Below are positions 37,807 through 48,500 of a stretch of 64,000 nucleotides of DNA, piece by piece (position 1 is the stretch's first letter; the number at the start of each line of letters is the position of its first letter). Where the stretch lies: positions 96,257 through 160,256 of the forward strand of contig NZ_AQGU01000017.1 in the NCBI RefSeq assembly GCF_014905615.1. The letters run 5' to 3'. The translations under genes were made by a program, and so were the position numbers. A model generated the notes under the pieces. That model saw nothing but the letters and a program-made list of their open reading frames with translations, was not told the DNA's origin and did no database searches. The stretch comes from Pseudoalteromonas aliena SW19. Lineage in GTDB: Bacteria; Pseudomonadota; Gammaproteobacteria; Enterobacterales; Alteromonadaceae.

Positions 37807-38379
37807 TTAAAACTCAAATAATATACCAATTTGAGTGGTTTCATTTCGGCCGAACTCAGCTTCAGTATTCGCATACGAGAGTGAAAGTAAAACCAAGTCA
37901 CTTACAGGGACTTCAAACCTTACTTTATAAGTAAAATCGGTGCCTGAAAACTCTTCTTCGGCCTCAGGTCCGGGGTTCAAAAACAGTCCTTGTTTTGTCT
38001 CCAGTTCCCAGTGAGAGAAGCCGACCATTGGCACAACTTTAAAATACGTAGCCAAATCAAAAGAATAGCCTGCCATCGCCTTAATTTCATAGGTTTCGTA
38101 ACTATCAAAAGTACCAAATAATATATCGCTTGATGAGTAGGCTACGTTAGCTTCGGTTACTACATTGTTTGCAAATTTATAACCTAGTACGTAATTTATA
38201 GAGAGTCCGTCTGTATCAAAATCCTCTTTTAAAATAGCAAAATCTTTATCTACAGCTATTTTACTAGTACCTAGCTCTACACCCATTCTTATTTGAGCCT
38301 CATTTGCATGCGAAGAAAAACTACTTATGAGTAAAGTAAGAGCAGTAAGTGAGATCATTTTTTTCATTTTATTATCCAA
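37807..38379 (-). CDS. outer-membrane beta-barrel protein
   Basis: 190 residues. Signal peptide to about SSHA (residue 25). Alternating strands of aromatic/polar residues (YVLGYKFANNVVTEANVAYSS, KAMAGYSFDLATYFKVVPMVGFSHW) and the C-terminal TTQIGILFEF ending in Phe are typical for BamA-inserted eight-stranded barrels of the OmpA-like/OmpW size class. No enzymatic motif. It is not part of the CRISPR operon. Confidence 0.8.
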   Translation of the reverse strand: MDNKMKKMISLTALTLLISSFSSHANEAQIRMGVELGTSKIAVDKDFAILKEDFDTDGLSINYVLGYKFANNVVTEANVAYSSSDILFGTFDSYETYEIKAMAGYSFDLATYFKVVPMVGFSHWELETKQGLFLNPGPEAEEEFSGTDFTYKVRFEVPVSDLVLLSLSYANTEAEFGRNETTQIGILFEF

Positions 38380-38572
38380 TATTAAGTTAATCCTAAAAGC
38401 GATGCAGTGTTGCCCCTAGGCTAGGTTCAATATATGATAATGAGCGACCCTAAATTAATCTACAGACATAGCGGGACATTTTTAAATGTGCCATGCTGCG
38501 CGAAACTTTAATTAGCAGTTAAAATCCCTTTGATCATACGTATATTTAACGCTGAGTTATAAGAGCAAAAAA

Positions 38573-39811
38573 TTGAACAACTCAAAAACCGCCCTGCTAA
38601 ACAGAAAACAGTTACAACAATTAATCTTACAAAAATCAATAAAACACTTATGGCTTGCCAATCAAATTGGTGTGAGTGAAAAAACATTAACTCGATGGCT
38701 CAATGGATCGGTTTCCAGAATTAGGCTTAGTAACTTAACTAAACTTGCTCATGCTTTAAGCTGCACTAAAGAAGATTTAATTGCCCGCTCAGAAATAGAT
38801 ATTTATCCTAGTGAAGAAAACCGCGATATTTTAGTCAACGAGTTGCATAACGATGGGCTTTTATATGAACTAATGATGAGCAGTAAAATTAAACTCGCCA
38901 TTTCTTTAATAAAATCGACATTTCATTCAACGTTACCCCGCGCTATTATCGCTAATTTTTATATTAAACTTGGTTACGCATCTCTTATTCATCGTCAATA
39001 TAAAAATGCACTGCAATATTTTGAAAAAGGCTTTAATAAAGCGACAAGAGCGGATGATCTTTCGCTCGTTTTTTCTGCTAATTTAGGCTGTGCAATTACA
39101 TTGTTTTTTTCGTGTGAGTTTAAAAAGTCACAATATTACTTAGCTATTTGCAGTAATTCATTACAATACGCTAACCAAGAGAAAGCGCATTACTACAGCA
39201 CCTATTCGCTCTTTAATTTATATTCTGGTGATATAAACGCAGCGATCCAATCTGCTAATTTATGTTTAATCGAATGCGGGGAAAAAACAGACTCAATAGA
39301 AAAAAACCTATTTAAAGGAACAGCTTTACAGCTACTTGGGGCATGTTATTTATTAAAAGGTGATACTAAAGCCGCCTATACGTTTTGCGCCGAATCACTC
39401 AATGTCGCCAACCTTTCTGGGTATAACCGCTGCGTTGCGGTATCTAAGGGATACTTAGCGGCAATTCATTGTACAAATGAAAAACCCGCACTCGCAGAGC
39501 TACTTATTGAGCAGAGCATAGCCTTAGTAAGTGATGAAGACATTTCCCTGCCAAGTTTATTATGTATAGCACTCTATATTTATCGAAAAACGGCAAACAC
39601 AACAAAATTTCTAGCCTGCCTAAGCACACTAAATGCGATGTGTAACACAACAAATGTCGTCAATACATTTGCTACATACCAACTTTACCTTATAGATATA
39701 GAGCAAAACAATACACTCGCCGCACGTTCAAAATTAACGCAGATTGAAAGCGCGCTAAACCAGCTTTCACTCCCTTTGTGGCTGGCATGGTTAACAAAAC
39801 CTAATCTTTAA
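38573..39811 (+). CDS. XRE-type HTH regulator with TPR-like repeats
   Basis: 412 residues from a TTG start at 38,573. The N-terminal helix-turn-helix is LWLANQIGVSEKTLTRWLNGSVSRIRLSNLTKLAHALSC (segments within residues 23-62). The rest is helical TPR-like repeats (about 105-400), e.g. YKNALQYFEKGFNKAT and LLGACYLLKGDTKAAYTF. The layout recalls peptide-responsive RRNPP-like or Alteromonadales HTH-TPR regulators; the ligand is unknown. Its 3' end overlaps by 11 bp the convergent oxygenase remnant. Confidence 0.8.
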   Translation: MNNSKTALLNRKQLQQLILQKSIKHLWLANQIGVSEKTLTRWLNGSVSRIRLSNLTKLAHALSCTKEDLIARSEIDIYPSEENRDILVNELHNDGLLYELMMSSKIKLAISLIKSTFHSTLPRAIIANFYIKLGYASLIHRQYKNALQYFEKGFNKATRADDLSLVFSANLGCAITLFFSCEFKKSQYYLAICSNSLQYANQEKAHYYSTYSLFNLYSGDINAAIQSANLCLIECGEKTDSIEKNLFKGTALQLLGACYLLKGDTKAAYTFCAESLNVANLSGYNRCVAVSKGYLAAIHCTNEKPALAELLIEQSIALVSDEDISLPSLLCIALYIYRKTANTTKFLACLSTLNAMCNTTNVVNTFATYQLYLIDIEQNNTLAARSKLTQIESALNQLSLPLWLAWLTKPNL

Positions 39812-40196
39812 TCCACCCAATACTCAAAATATAGCGGCAGCCTATTTCTATTTTCATAACGCGGTGCTCATTAATGTCGGGGCGAAAAAGCTTTACTCTG
39901 CGGGTGTTAATTATTGAATCCTTGCATATAAACTCACCTCCTTTTTTTGCGGGCTTTAACACTATATTTAACCTGAAGTGTTTACCTGCTTTTACTCTAT
40001 CTGTATGCGGCTTTATTTCACTCCCTTGCGGGAATTTTATTAAGTAACCTGAGCTCTGGATAATAAATCTATCTCGAGCAGCTATTTTCAGCGCTAACTG
40101 CGTTGAATTTACTTGCAATAGGCCAGCTATTGACGCGTAAATTCGCCTTGTTTTCACTGAAAATCTCTGGCTAGAGAAAATAACTTTAAATATCAT
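39801..40196 (-). pseudogene. 2OG-Fe(II) oxygenase C-terminal remnant fused to a MITE-derived N-terminus
   Basis: The C-terminal 80 residues show a 2OG-Fe(II) dioxygenase end: PHTD (HxD iron ligands), HFRLNIVLKPAKKGGEF, a distal His in NEHRVMKI, and ILSIGW. The first 51 residues are encoded wholly inside the 197-bp MITE at 40,045-40,241 and recur in a second MITE copy, so they are not native. The original 5' part of the gene is lost. Expression of the chimera cannot be excluded. Confidence 0.7.
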
Positions 40197-40241
40197 TGTT
40201 ATTCAATGTGTTAGCAAATCTCTTAACCAAAGTTCAGGTTA
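40045..40241 (-). mobile_element. 197-bp MITE, copy A
   Basis: Bounded by TAACCTGAGCTCTGG and CCAAAGTTCAGGTTA, 15-bp terminal inverted repeats. Non-autonomous, no transposase. Replaces the 5' part of the oxygenase gene. Confidence 0.85.
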
Positions 40242-40392
40242 AGTAAACATCAAACTTTATAGGCCACAAAGCACCACATAACAGCATTTTGTCGTAGCCT
40301 GTTTTTTGCCTGCCTCGTTGCCAGCGAAATAATTTATTAAACATAAAAGCTCGATTGTTAGGGTGTTTTGATCTTTCAGGATTAAAGTTAAA

Positions 40393-40589
40393 TAACCTGA
40401 ACTCTGGATAATAAACCTATCTCGAGCAGCTATTTTCAGCGCTAACTGCGTTGAATTTACTTGCAATAGGCCAGCTATTGACGCGTAAATTCGCCTTGTT
40501 TTCACTGAAAATCTCTGGCTAGAGAAAATAAATTTAAATATCACCATTATTCAATACGTTGGTAAATCTCTTAACCAAAGTTCAGGTTA
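40393..40589 (-). mobile_element. 197-bp MITE, copy B
   Basis: Same length and orientation as copy A and nearly identical; ends TAACCTGAACTCTGG and CCAAAGTTCAGGTTA. The 151 bp between copies A and B shows nothing identifiable apart from TTTCAGGATTAAAGTT, which also occurs in the 263-bp MITE. Confidence 0.88.
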
Positions 40590-40671
40590 AATAAACTCTT
40601 CTAAGCAGATTGGATTCAACAAATCCCATTAGGTATATTTTTAATAAACTAAGCGTTTAAATGCTACGTTA

Positions 40672-40701
40672 GGGCGCTAAATATATTTAGCGCCCTTTTT
40701 T
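40672..40701 (+). terminator. strong hairpin terminator
   Basis: GGGCGCTAAA and TTTAGCGCCC pair nearly perfectly and are followed by TTTTTTATT on the plus strand. It lies 75 bp downstream of the protease gene on the minus strand; in that direction the T-run is absent. Confidence 0.7.
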
Positions 40702-40769
40702 ATTGCCCGCTGCATTACGCTAGTTTTTATTTAATGCATAACAATGAGTTGCTATTTAACAGTAAATTA

Positions 40770-43043
40770 TTAAAGAACAAATACATTACTGGTTCCGTTA
40801 AGATCGAGCACTCCAATACAACTGTCGCTTTCATCAGTAACCATCATACGATCACCCTCAGCCCAAAATGTTTCAGTGTAAATTTCTCCCTCGCCCAATG
40901 TAGCATAAGCATTTGTTAACACGGGCTCTCCCGTATTATTATTAATCCAATACAACTTAACGGAGGTGGTCATGGTGTTTGCAACTTGTAAATTAGGTGC
41001 ACTGTTTGACGTTCTTGTATATGGTACAGCTAAATCACAACTCCCCAATTCTGCTGTAGCTTCTGGGATCACAACCGGTGGCGCTTCATTTTGTGCATTT
41101 TCAACCATCTTTTCGGTTACTTCAAACGCATTGTTTTCATCGTTTAATAATGCAATACCTAAGCAGCTACCTGCACCGTCCGTTAGCATAATACGATGGC
41201 CAATATCCCAATCATCCGCTGTATAACTTTCGCCTTGAGCTAAAGTTGCATATGATTCACCGGATCTTTCGCCCGTGTTTCTATTTAGCCAATATATATT
41301 AACAAGTTTGTCTGTTGGATTAGTAATAGAGAGATCAATTGCAGGTTTTTGAGAGTTGTAATAAGTCTGCGCTAAACTACATGTTCCTATCGTACCTTTT
41401 TCAGGCCAGTGCGGTAAATAAGGTTCAACGGCTGTTACTAGTGGCATTTGTTCAGGTGTCGTTACGTTACAGTCATCACCCGCACATGCACTAAAGTAAA
41501 GATCGATAATATCTGAACCAATAAAATCTGATGAAATAGCGATGAAGTATTTACCCGATTCAGGTGTTGTGATTACACATTTTTCTTCATTCGTGTTTTT
41601 TGTCACTGATAGGCAAGTAAACTCTGTATCAATTGCAGGATGAACCGCCGATCCTTTTTTCACCCAAAGATCAACATTTCCCGAGCCACCATTAGTCGCA
41701 AATGTAATAGATGGTAAGCTTGCAGGTACATCAACAGAAAATAGCCATCCACCACGGCCATTTATGTGTTGGTAATCGCCAAGCGTTAATACTTCTACAC
41801 TGTCTTTATATTGATCAACCAAAGTTGTGGATAGCCATGTTGTAAATTCTATTTGATTATCTGTGGCAATGTTATTGAGCAAAATCTCAAAATCGTCCCA
41901 CTGACCATCACGCATATAAACGAGCATTTGATAAACTAACTCTGGGTGCGTTTCAATCAAAAATGCAACACCAAGTTGTCCCCAAGAATACGCATCAGCA
42001 TTACCTGCAAAAATATCCGCTAAGGTATAAGAGTCGCCACTGTTTGCTGTTGAAATACGTGTGTAATACTGATTATAAAAAGTGCTTAAATACTCGGCTA
42101 GCCCTTCAGTCCACCAATTTAACTTACTGTTATACCCACCCTCTTTATTATATCGACCATCTAATGCATGAACGTATTCATGTGCCAATGAACGAATAAC
42201 CGATCGTCCGTTAGACCATTCTATGGCATCAAAGGTCCAAATATCAGAGCTATGCCACCAGTCAGTTGGCGATGTTTCAAAGTAAATACCACTGGTATTA
42301 TTGGTATTTTCTAAATGTTTAGCCCACGAGGCATGGTTTGATAAACTAGATAAAATATGAATATTAGTAATTTCGTTTAAATCATTTTCAACTGCTTGCT
42401 GAAATTGAGGGGTAATACCTGAATGTAACACTTCATCAAATACCCTTTTTGTTTGTTTGATCACATTGCAGGTGTTTTCTAATTCGCTCATTGACATAGC
42501 TTGTGCTCGGATCCGAACAGGCTCTTCACACATTATGTTAGCGCTAAAGAGTTCTGTGGTAGCAAACATTGACGCATCAGCAGTGTCTCCACCATCATAT
42601 GCGTCAATAAATATATGATACTTACCCGCTTTAGGTTTATCGATAATACACGCTTCGTTATTGTTATTCCCTTTGTAAGAAACACAATCAAATACCCCAT
42701 CAGCACCTGGGCTAGCCTCTTGATTATATTTTACATACAGGTCAGGATCGCCCAGATCTTTATTGTCAATGCCACCAAATAAGCTCACAACTAAAGTTTC
42801 TGCATCTTCAGGTAAATCAACATAAAATGACCGCCCCTGTCCCTGTGATGTACTAATGTTTGTTTTAACAACACCGAGCTTTAGTGCTGGCTCTTGAGCA
42901 TTAGTGAAATCAACTTCGGGAGTGCTTGGGGTAACACCTGTGGGAGTAGTCGGCTCTGGGAGTTTGCTTGATGAATCGCTCCCGCCGCAACCCGAAAGTA
43001 CGCACAGCAGTGCGCTTGTTAAGGTCAATGTTCTAAAAAACAT
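40770..43043 (-). CDS. M9 collagenase-like lipoprotein metalloprotease
   Basis: 757 residues. Lipoprotein signal ALLCVLSGCGGSDSS (Cys about 19). A pre-peptidase C-like beta-domain (about 60-165, DLYVKYNQEASPG) is followed by an M9-type zinc domain with LAHEYVHALDGRYN (HExxH near residue 290) and WWTEGLAEYLS carrying the third ligand Glu. A second PPC domain (about 430-515) comes next. Two C-terminal domains resemble the VHL beta fold (VNIYWLNRNTGERSGESYATL..., VKLYWINNNTGEPVLTNAYATL...). It is likely surface-anchored and acts on extracellular protein. Confidence 0.85.
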   Translation of the reverse strand: MFFRTLTLTSALLCVLSGCGGSDSSSKLPEPTTPTGVTPSTPEVDFTNAQEPALKLGVVKTNISTSQGQGRSFYVDLPEDAETLVVSLFGGIDNKDLGDPDLYVKYNQEASPGADGVFDCVSYKGNNNNEACIIDKPKAGKYHIFIDAYDGGDTADASMFATTELFSANIMCEEPVRIRAQAMSMSELENTCNVIKQTKRVFDEVLHSGITPQFQQAVENDLNEITNIHILSSLSNHASWAKHLENTNNTSGIYFETSPTDWWHSSDIWTFDAIEWSNGRSVIRSLAHEYVHALDGRYNKEGGYNSKLNWWTEGLAEYLSTFYNQYYTRISTANSGDSYTLADIFAGNADAYSWGQLGVAFLIETHPELVYQMLVYMRDGQWDDFEILLNNIATDNQIEFTTWLSTTLVDQYKDSVEVLTLGDYQHINGRGGWLFSVDVPASLPSITFATNGGSGNVDLWVKKGSAVHPAIDTEFTCLSVTKNTNEEKCVITTPESGKYFIAISSDFIGSDIIDLYFSACAGDDCNVTTPEQMPLVTAVEPYLPHWPEKGTIGTCSLAQTYYNSQKPAIDLSITNPTDKLVNIYWLNRNTGERSGESYATLAQGESYTADDWDIGHRIMLTDGAGSCLGIALLNDENNAFEVTEKMVENAQNEAPPVVIPEATAELGSCDLAVPYTRTSNSAPNLQVANTMTTSVKLYWINNNTGEPVLTNAYATLGEGEIYTETFWAEGDRMMVTDESDSCIGVLDLNGTSNVFVL

Positions 43044-43388
43044 TTTGTTTTCCTTCTTAATTATTATTTTATTTTGATAGTAAATTTATTCGATTACTCA
43101 TAGCTGCAAATATTAAAAGTTGAGTTTTAATAAAGAAAAGATCTGTCGTAACATGAGTTTGAAACCTAGTGAGCTAAGTAACGAAGAACAACATCTTTAT
43201 AAAAACACGTTTAATAATGCATGTTTTGTATTCATATTTGGTTCGACTTCGTGCATTACATGCATCATTTTTATGATACTTAGCCAAAATGGATACTAGA
43301 TTTGAATACAACGCTCATATTTGTAACACAAATATTAGTATAATGTAAATTGTATACAATATATTTAGCGGGTATTGACAAAAATAGT
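43044..43388. other. 345-bp intergenic region
   Basis: AT-rich. It must contain the promoter of the minus-strand protease. A stretch near 43,150-43,180 (GAAACCTAGTGAGCTAAGTA) resembles the interior of the 263-bp MITE at 45,207 and is probably its remnant. No gene seen. Confidence 0.5.
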
Positions 43389-43585
43389 TAACCTGAACTC
43401 TGGTTAAGAGATTTACTACCGTATTGAATCATGGTGGTATTTAAATTTATTTTCTCTAGCCAGAGATTTTCAGTAAAAACAAGGCGAATTTACGCGTCAA
43501 TAGCGGGCCTATTGCAAGTAAATTCAATGTAGTTAGCGCTGAAAATAGCTGCTCGAGATAGATTTATTATCCAGAGTTCAGGTTA
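43389..43585 (+). mobile_element. 197-bp MITE, copy C (inverted)
   Basis: Inverted relative to copies A and B; ends TAACCTGAACTCTGG and CCAGAGTTCAGGTTA, exactly the same 197-bp length. Confidence 0.88.
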
Positions 43586-43915
43586 GTTAATAGCTGCGAT
43601 TTAAAAAGGCGGAAGTTATACATATTATTATTTTCATAAAAGTGAACTTTAAATACCTAACTCGCTCAAGTATTTGAAGCTCTATCTTTTATTGACACTT
43701 TAAGGTGTTATTTGAAAATAAATAATATCAATCTGCTTAAATATTAGATGATTTAGTTTGTGATATTGTTCAGTGACTTATGCTGATTAAGATAATGGGT
43801 TGGGGCTGGGGTTGTTCAAGTAAATCTTCTTTTACGTTGGCAGTAAAGTAAGCAAATATATTTACGTAGGAAAACTTATAAATTAAATAATTATTTCTTA
43901 AGTAATATAGAGCCA
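43586..43915. other. 330-bp intergenic region
   Basis: AT-rich, no ORF, no repeat recognised. Confidence 0.5.
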
Positions 43916-43943
43916 AAAGCGTTTAGGCCACTCTAAACGCTTT
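43912..43943 (-). terminator. intrinsic terminator of the lipoprotein gene
   Basis: AAAGCGTTTAG and CTAAACGCTTT pair around GCCACT; the minus strand continues with TTTT. 27 bp past the stop codon. Confidence 0.75.
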
Positions 43944-43970
43944 GCTGTACCAGCGTTGAAACAAACCTGC

Positions 43971-44528
43971 TTACTTCCAAGTTATTATACTTTCGAAGCC
44001 CTCACAATTTTGTACAACATCAGAAGCGTTTGAAATAAATACTTGCTGTGTTTTAGAAACTGGATAACTAAGGTACTCAGAACATTGGGCGCTTTGACCA
44101 TTACCCACTACGACCTTAGTGCCTGGTTTCAATGTACATTTCACCAGCTTATCAAGCGGCGACCATTGATAACAAATTTCATAGTTTTCTCTATATTTAG
44201 CCGTACTACCTGTTGGAAGCTGAAATGACCACCACTGACCAAGCTGACTACGAGGGTTTGTGCTATTCCATGCTCGATACACTGTTACTTCATCCGTGCT
44301 TTGGTAGACTGCTCCTTGGCATAACCGACCCTTTAATGGCTCCCCGATTGCCTGAGAAAGAAGATCAGGATCTTGAACTAGTACGAATTGATCACCTAAT
44401 TCACCCGTGATTTCTGTACTACCTAAACATGCTTGCGGCGGCACTTGCACTGCTACCTCAGGCTTATTAGCACACCCCTGAATAGCAACGATTAGTGCAC
44501 CGATTAAAATCCTTTTCATATTACCCAC
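43971..44528 (-). CDS. hypothetical lipoprotein
   Basis: 185 residues. Signal MKRILIGALIVAIQGCANK with lipobox IQGC (Cys19; Met1 or Met4 as start). The mature part has four to five further Cys and strand-like aromatic segments (GQWWSFQLPTGST, YEICYQWSPLD). Family not recognised. Monocistronic with its own terminator, in a region of secreted proteases. Confidence 0.7.
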   Translation of the reverse strand: MGNMKRILIGALIVAIQGCANKPEVAVQVPPQACLGSTEITGELGDQFVLVQDPDLLSQAIGEPLKGRLCQGAVYQSTDEVTVYRAWNSTNPRSQLGQWWSFQLPTGSTAKYRENYEICYQWSPLDKLVKCTLKPGTKVVVGNGQSAQCSEYLSYPVSKTQQVFISNASDVVQNCEGFESIITWK

Positions 44529-45206
44529 CTATGTTTAATGTAAAATTATTAGCGATATATAGTCGTTTCCGCGCGGTTTTTAGTAGCGGATTTGCGTTTG
44601 AAGTAAAGCCAGAACACATCACTTTGCTCAATAACCAAACAGTTTAGACTAACATAGGTAAACATAGCATATATTTATTCAATCAGTGATTCTCATAGGT
44701 AACTCAATAAAATGGCCTATTAAACAACATAGCAGCGCTTATTAAGCTCTTAACCTAATTCTTTCTTCGTACCTATAAGCCTTCTCTCTATTTGATCTGT
44801 TGATACAGATATTAAAATGCTCTTCAAACATTAAAGTCATTCTCTAAAAGTATTTTAAATAAAAATCAAACACGACTTCCTCTATAAGGTATTTACCAAA
44901 TATAAGACGATTAACTCCTATTTTCTGATACTTACCAATTCACCCACCAGCTCACAACGTAAATAAAATGTAAAAATAAAAATCAGTGGAATTATAAGGA
45001 AAAGCTAACAAAAACAACAGAAAGATACAAAACCAATGGTAACCATTTTCGACGATGTAACAAGCAAGTTATTTAATTGTAATAAAAGGATGTTAATTGA
45101 GAACTTTTTAGCAATAAACAGGAAGAATTTGTATTGCTTGTTACCTAGACTCACAAAACACCCAATCTAACAAGTACTGAGGTATGTAAAAAATTAAAAC
45201 AGTCTA
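44529..45206. other. 680-bp intergenic region
   Basis: Between divergent genes; AT-rich, no convincing ORF or repeat. Promoters of both neighbours must lie here. Confidence 0.5.
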
Positions 45207-45469
45207 GGGCCTGTTGACCTTTCAGGATTAAAGTTTATTCAATCTAGGGGCAATTTAATCGCGGCGTGAGGTTTGTAACCTAGTGGGCTAAGTAAAAACC
45301 GAGCAACGAAGAGTTAATTGTCCCTAGGCAGAACCCAAGGGCAGCGCATGTTTGGCATTTATGCTGGGTTATCGCCTATTTATGGGGAATAACCACACAC
45401 CATAGGCTCTGCCTTGCTTAAATACCAAACAGTCTGCTGTAAATTTAACCTCGAAAGATAAACAGGCCC
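45207..45469 (+). mobile_element. 263-bp MITE-like element
   Basis: Ends GGGCCTGTTGACCTTTC and, inward from the right, GGGCCTGTTTATCTTTC: 15 of 17 matching terminal inverted repeats. No ORF. Its right end is 45 bp before the protease start codon, so it may carry part of that promoter. Confidence 0.75.
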
Positions 45470-45514
45470 CTGGCAATCAATACAATCGATAACAAGGAAA
45501 AGGTAAGGATAAAA

Positions 45515-48500
45515 ATGAAAAATCATAAAATTATACCGATGTGTTTATTGACCATTTTTTCAGGCGTTTTATCCGCTGAGGCGGCTGACCAGTCAAAATC
45601 TTTCACATCAAAAAGCATATCGTCAAAAAAAGTAAGCAAGCATCTTATTCATAATAATGTGCATGATACAGCAATTAATCATACCGACCATAATTGTGGA
45701 ACAGATGATAATGGTCAAAATTGGAAACAACTCCAACGAGAGTTCTCTGAGCATGTAAAAGCTGAGAAACATAAAAACTCTGGTTTTCGGTTAAGTGCAA
45801 ATGAAAGTTCGTTACTAACCCCTGCTGCTGATGGCAGCATTGCCGTAGATGGGCGTTATTATATACCCGTTGTCTTTCACGTATATGGTGATGAATATAA
45901 CTGTAGTGACGCAACTGCTAAGTGTTTAACCGATGCAAAAATTGCACAAGCTTTAAAATTTGTGAATGAAGATTTTCAAGGTTTGAATACCGAAGATGGT
46001 CCTATTGCATCACAATTCCAAGCGATACGTAAAAATCATAATGTTGAATTTGTCTTAGCTAAAAAAACCCCAAATGGTTCGCCATCTACAGGCATAGTTA
46101 GGCATCAACGAGAGCAAGCTGGCTTTGGTCAAAATAGCAATGAGAGCGCTGAAATCCAAGATCTGATTTCGGCCGATTCTTGGGATAATTTCAAATATAT
46201 GAACGTATATCTCATGCATGATTTATACGCAGATGGTGGCACTAATAGCTCAGGGATCGCGTGGTATCCTGAGCTATCAATGTCAAATGCAGGTACTGCT
46301 CGAGTGGTCTATAACGGGCATTTTACAGGCGCTAATACAAATCATAATCAACGCTCTATTTTAACCCATGAGTTCGGTCATTGGTTGAATTTAATACATA
46401 CATTTGAAGGTAAAACATGTTCAGTTACTAACCAAGCTTTCTGTAAAATTACTGGTGATAGAAGTTGTGATACTCCACAAATGTCTTTACCTGAACCAAT
46501 GCAAAACAATGCAAAAAATTGTTTAGGTGAAGCCACTAACACTGAAAACTTTATGCATTACAGTGATAACTATGCCATGTTCACACAAGAGCAGGTAGAG
46601 CGTATGACTGCGGCATTGCATCACCCCGCACGTTCAACCCTTTGGTCTAACGATAATTTAATTGCTACAGGGTTAAGCGAATATACCAGTAATTCAGATC
46701 ACCCATGGGATGGTGTTACAGGTGTTGATGGAGAAGCCGAAGGAACAGTTTTAGAAACATTTACTGATATTGCAGCGAATCAAGGCGAGGTTGACACGTT
46801 TGAAATCAATTTACCCGAAGGTGCTACAAACGTTTTATTCTATTTAAATGGCTATACCCAAGACCCTGATCTTTACGTATCGAGCGGTGTAGCACCTACC
46901 GCACCATTAGATGAAAATGGTAACGTAGATAACAATGGTACATGGGTTAAAGATTATTTTTCTTTTAATGGCAGGGGTGAAGCTGAATCGGTAACGATAG
47001 GTAATCCGAATACAGCCCTACCTTACTTTGCCTCAGTGCACGCTTTTTCTGGCTATGACAATGCCACCTTAAAAGTGATTCAAGTTGAAGATCCATTTTT
47101 ATCTGAAGGAATGAAAAGGTATACACTTTTTGAACAAAATGCACTTTGGGCTATTAGTGCAGGAAAAGTATACGACTTTCAATTTAAAGTACCTGCTGAT
47201 GCTAAAAAAGTAGTCATTGTTGTTCCAGGAAAATACGAAGGACCCAAACAAGCCAGTGGCAAACCAGTTTATAGTGGTGATTTAGATATATATATCAACC
47301 AAAATAAACCCGTCGCTTTAGGCGCAGAAGAGGAAGACTATGATTGTCGTCCTTTTAGTGCAAAAGCCATAGCAGAATATTGTGAGTTTTCCGAAGGTGG
47401 TATTTTTAATGTACTAGTGAACCCTTTTGCATCGTACACCCAAGGTACAATTAAGGTTTATTATGAAACCAGCAACACAGGTAATCAATTACCTTTTGCC
47501 CATACAAATGGTGTAAAGCATTACGAAGCAGTTGGTCATGGTATTGCGTTTAGTAGCAATAATTCAAATGATCCAGATGGTAGCATTGTTAGCTATTTTT
47601 GGAACTTTGGTGACGGTAATACAAGTACAAGTAAAAACCCGATTTATACTTATAATGCAGTTGGCGAGTATGATGTTTCCTTAACAGTGACCGACAACCT
47701 TGGTGCTGAAGGCACATCAAATGCCAAAGCATTTATTACTCTTAACTCCCCCAATGATGTTGATTTATGTGACGATTGCACACGATTTTACTTAAACGAT
47801 GAAATTAATTTATCAGCCATTAAAGGTGATGAACTAAAAACATATCAATTTGAAGTACCTGATGCAGCGTCATTAGTCACTTTTGAGTTAGTAAGTCATT
47901 ATAATGGTGATCCTGATATATACATCAGTCAAAATAAAGCTGTTTCTTTAGAGGAATCTGACTGTAGTCCATTTGCTTCTCCCGACCAAACAGAGCTATG
48001 CCAGTTTACTAGTGGTGGCATTTACAATGTGATAATCGACCCATTTCTTGATTATGACTCACTAAGATTTAGAGCCTATTACGATATACGTGATGACGCC
48101 GACCATTCAGCACCTAATCGTCTCCCTGTATCTATTCCTGGCGATAATTACACCGGACGAGTAAATAATGCAATTACTCTAAATGGGCTGCAATCAACCG
48201 ATGAAGACGGCAGTATTGTGCAATACCTTTGGGATTTTGGTAGCGGTATAACTAAAACAGGTGTTACTGCTAGCCATATCTATCAACACGCGGGGGCTTA
48301 CACTGTAATTTTAACAGTTACAGATAACCAAGGCGCCACTCATTCAAGTACGACTCAAGTAAACATTTTGCCAATCGGCGATTTTGATGGCGATGGTGAT
48401 GTCGATAGTGACGATATTCAAAGTTTAGTCTCCGCAATTAATAATAATGAACCATTAAACTCAACGTTTGATATAAATGGTGACGGCGTTATTAATTTTG

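Noticed and set aside
40257..40547. 96-codon minus-strand frame starting MVIFKFIFSSQRFSV
   Set aside because: Its first half lies within MITE copy B and the rest in noncoding DNA; no family feature.
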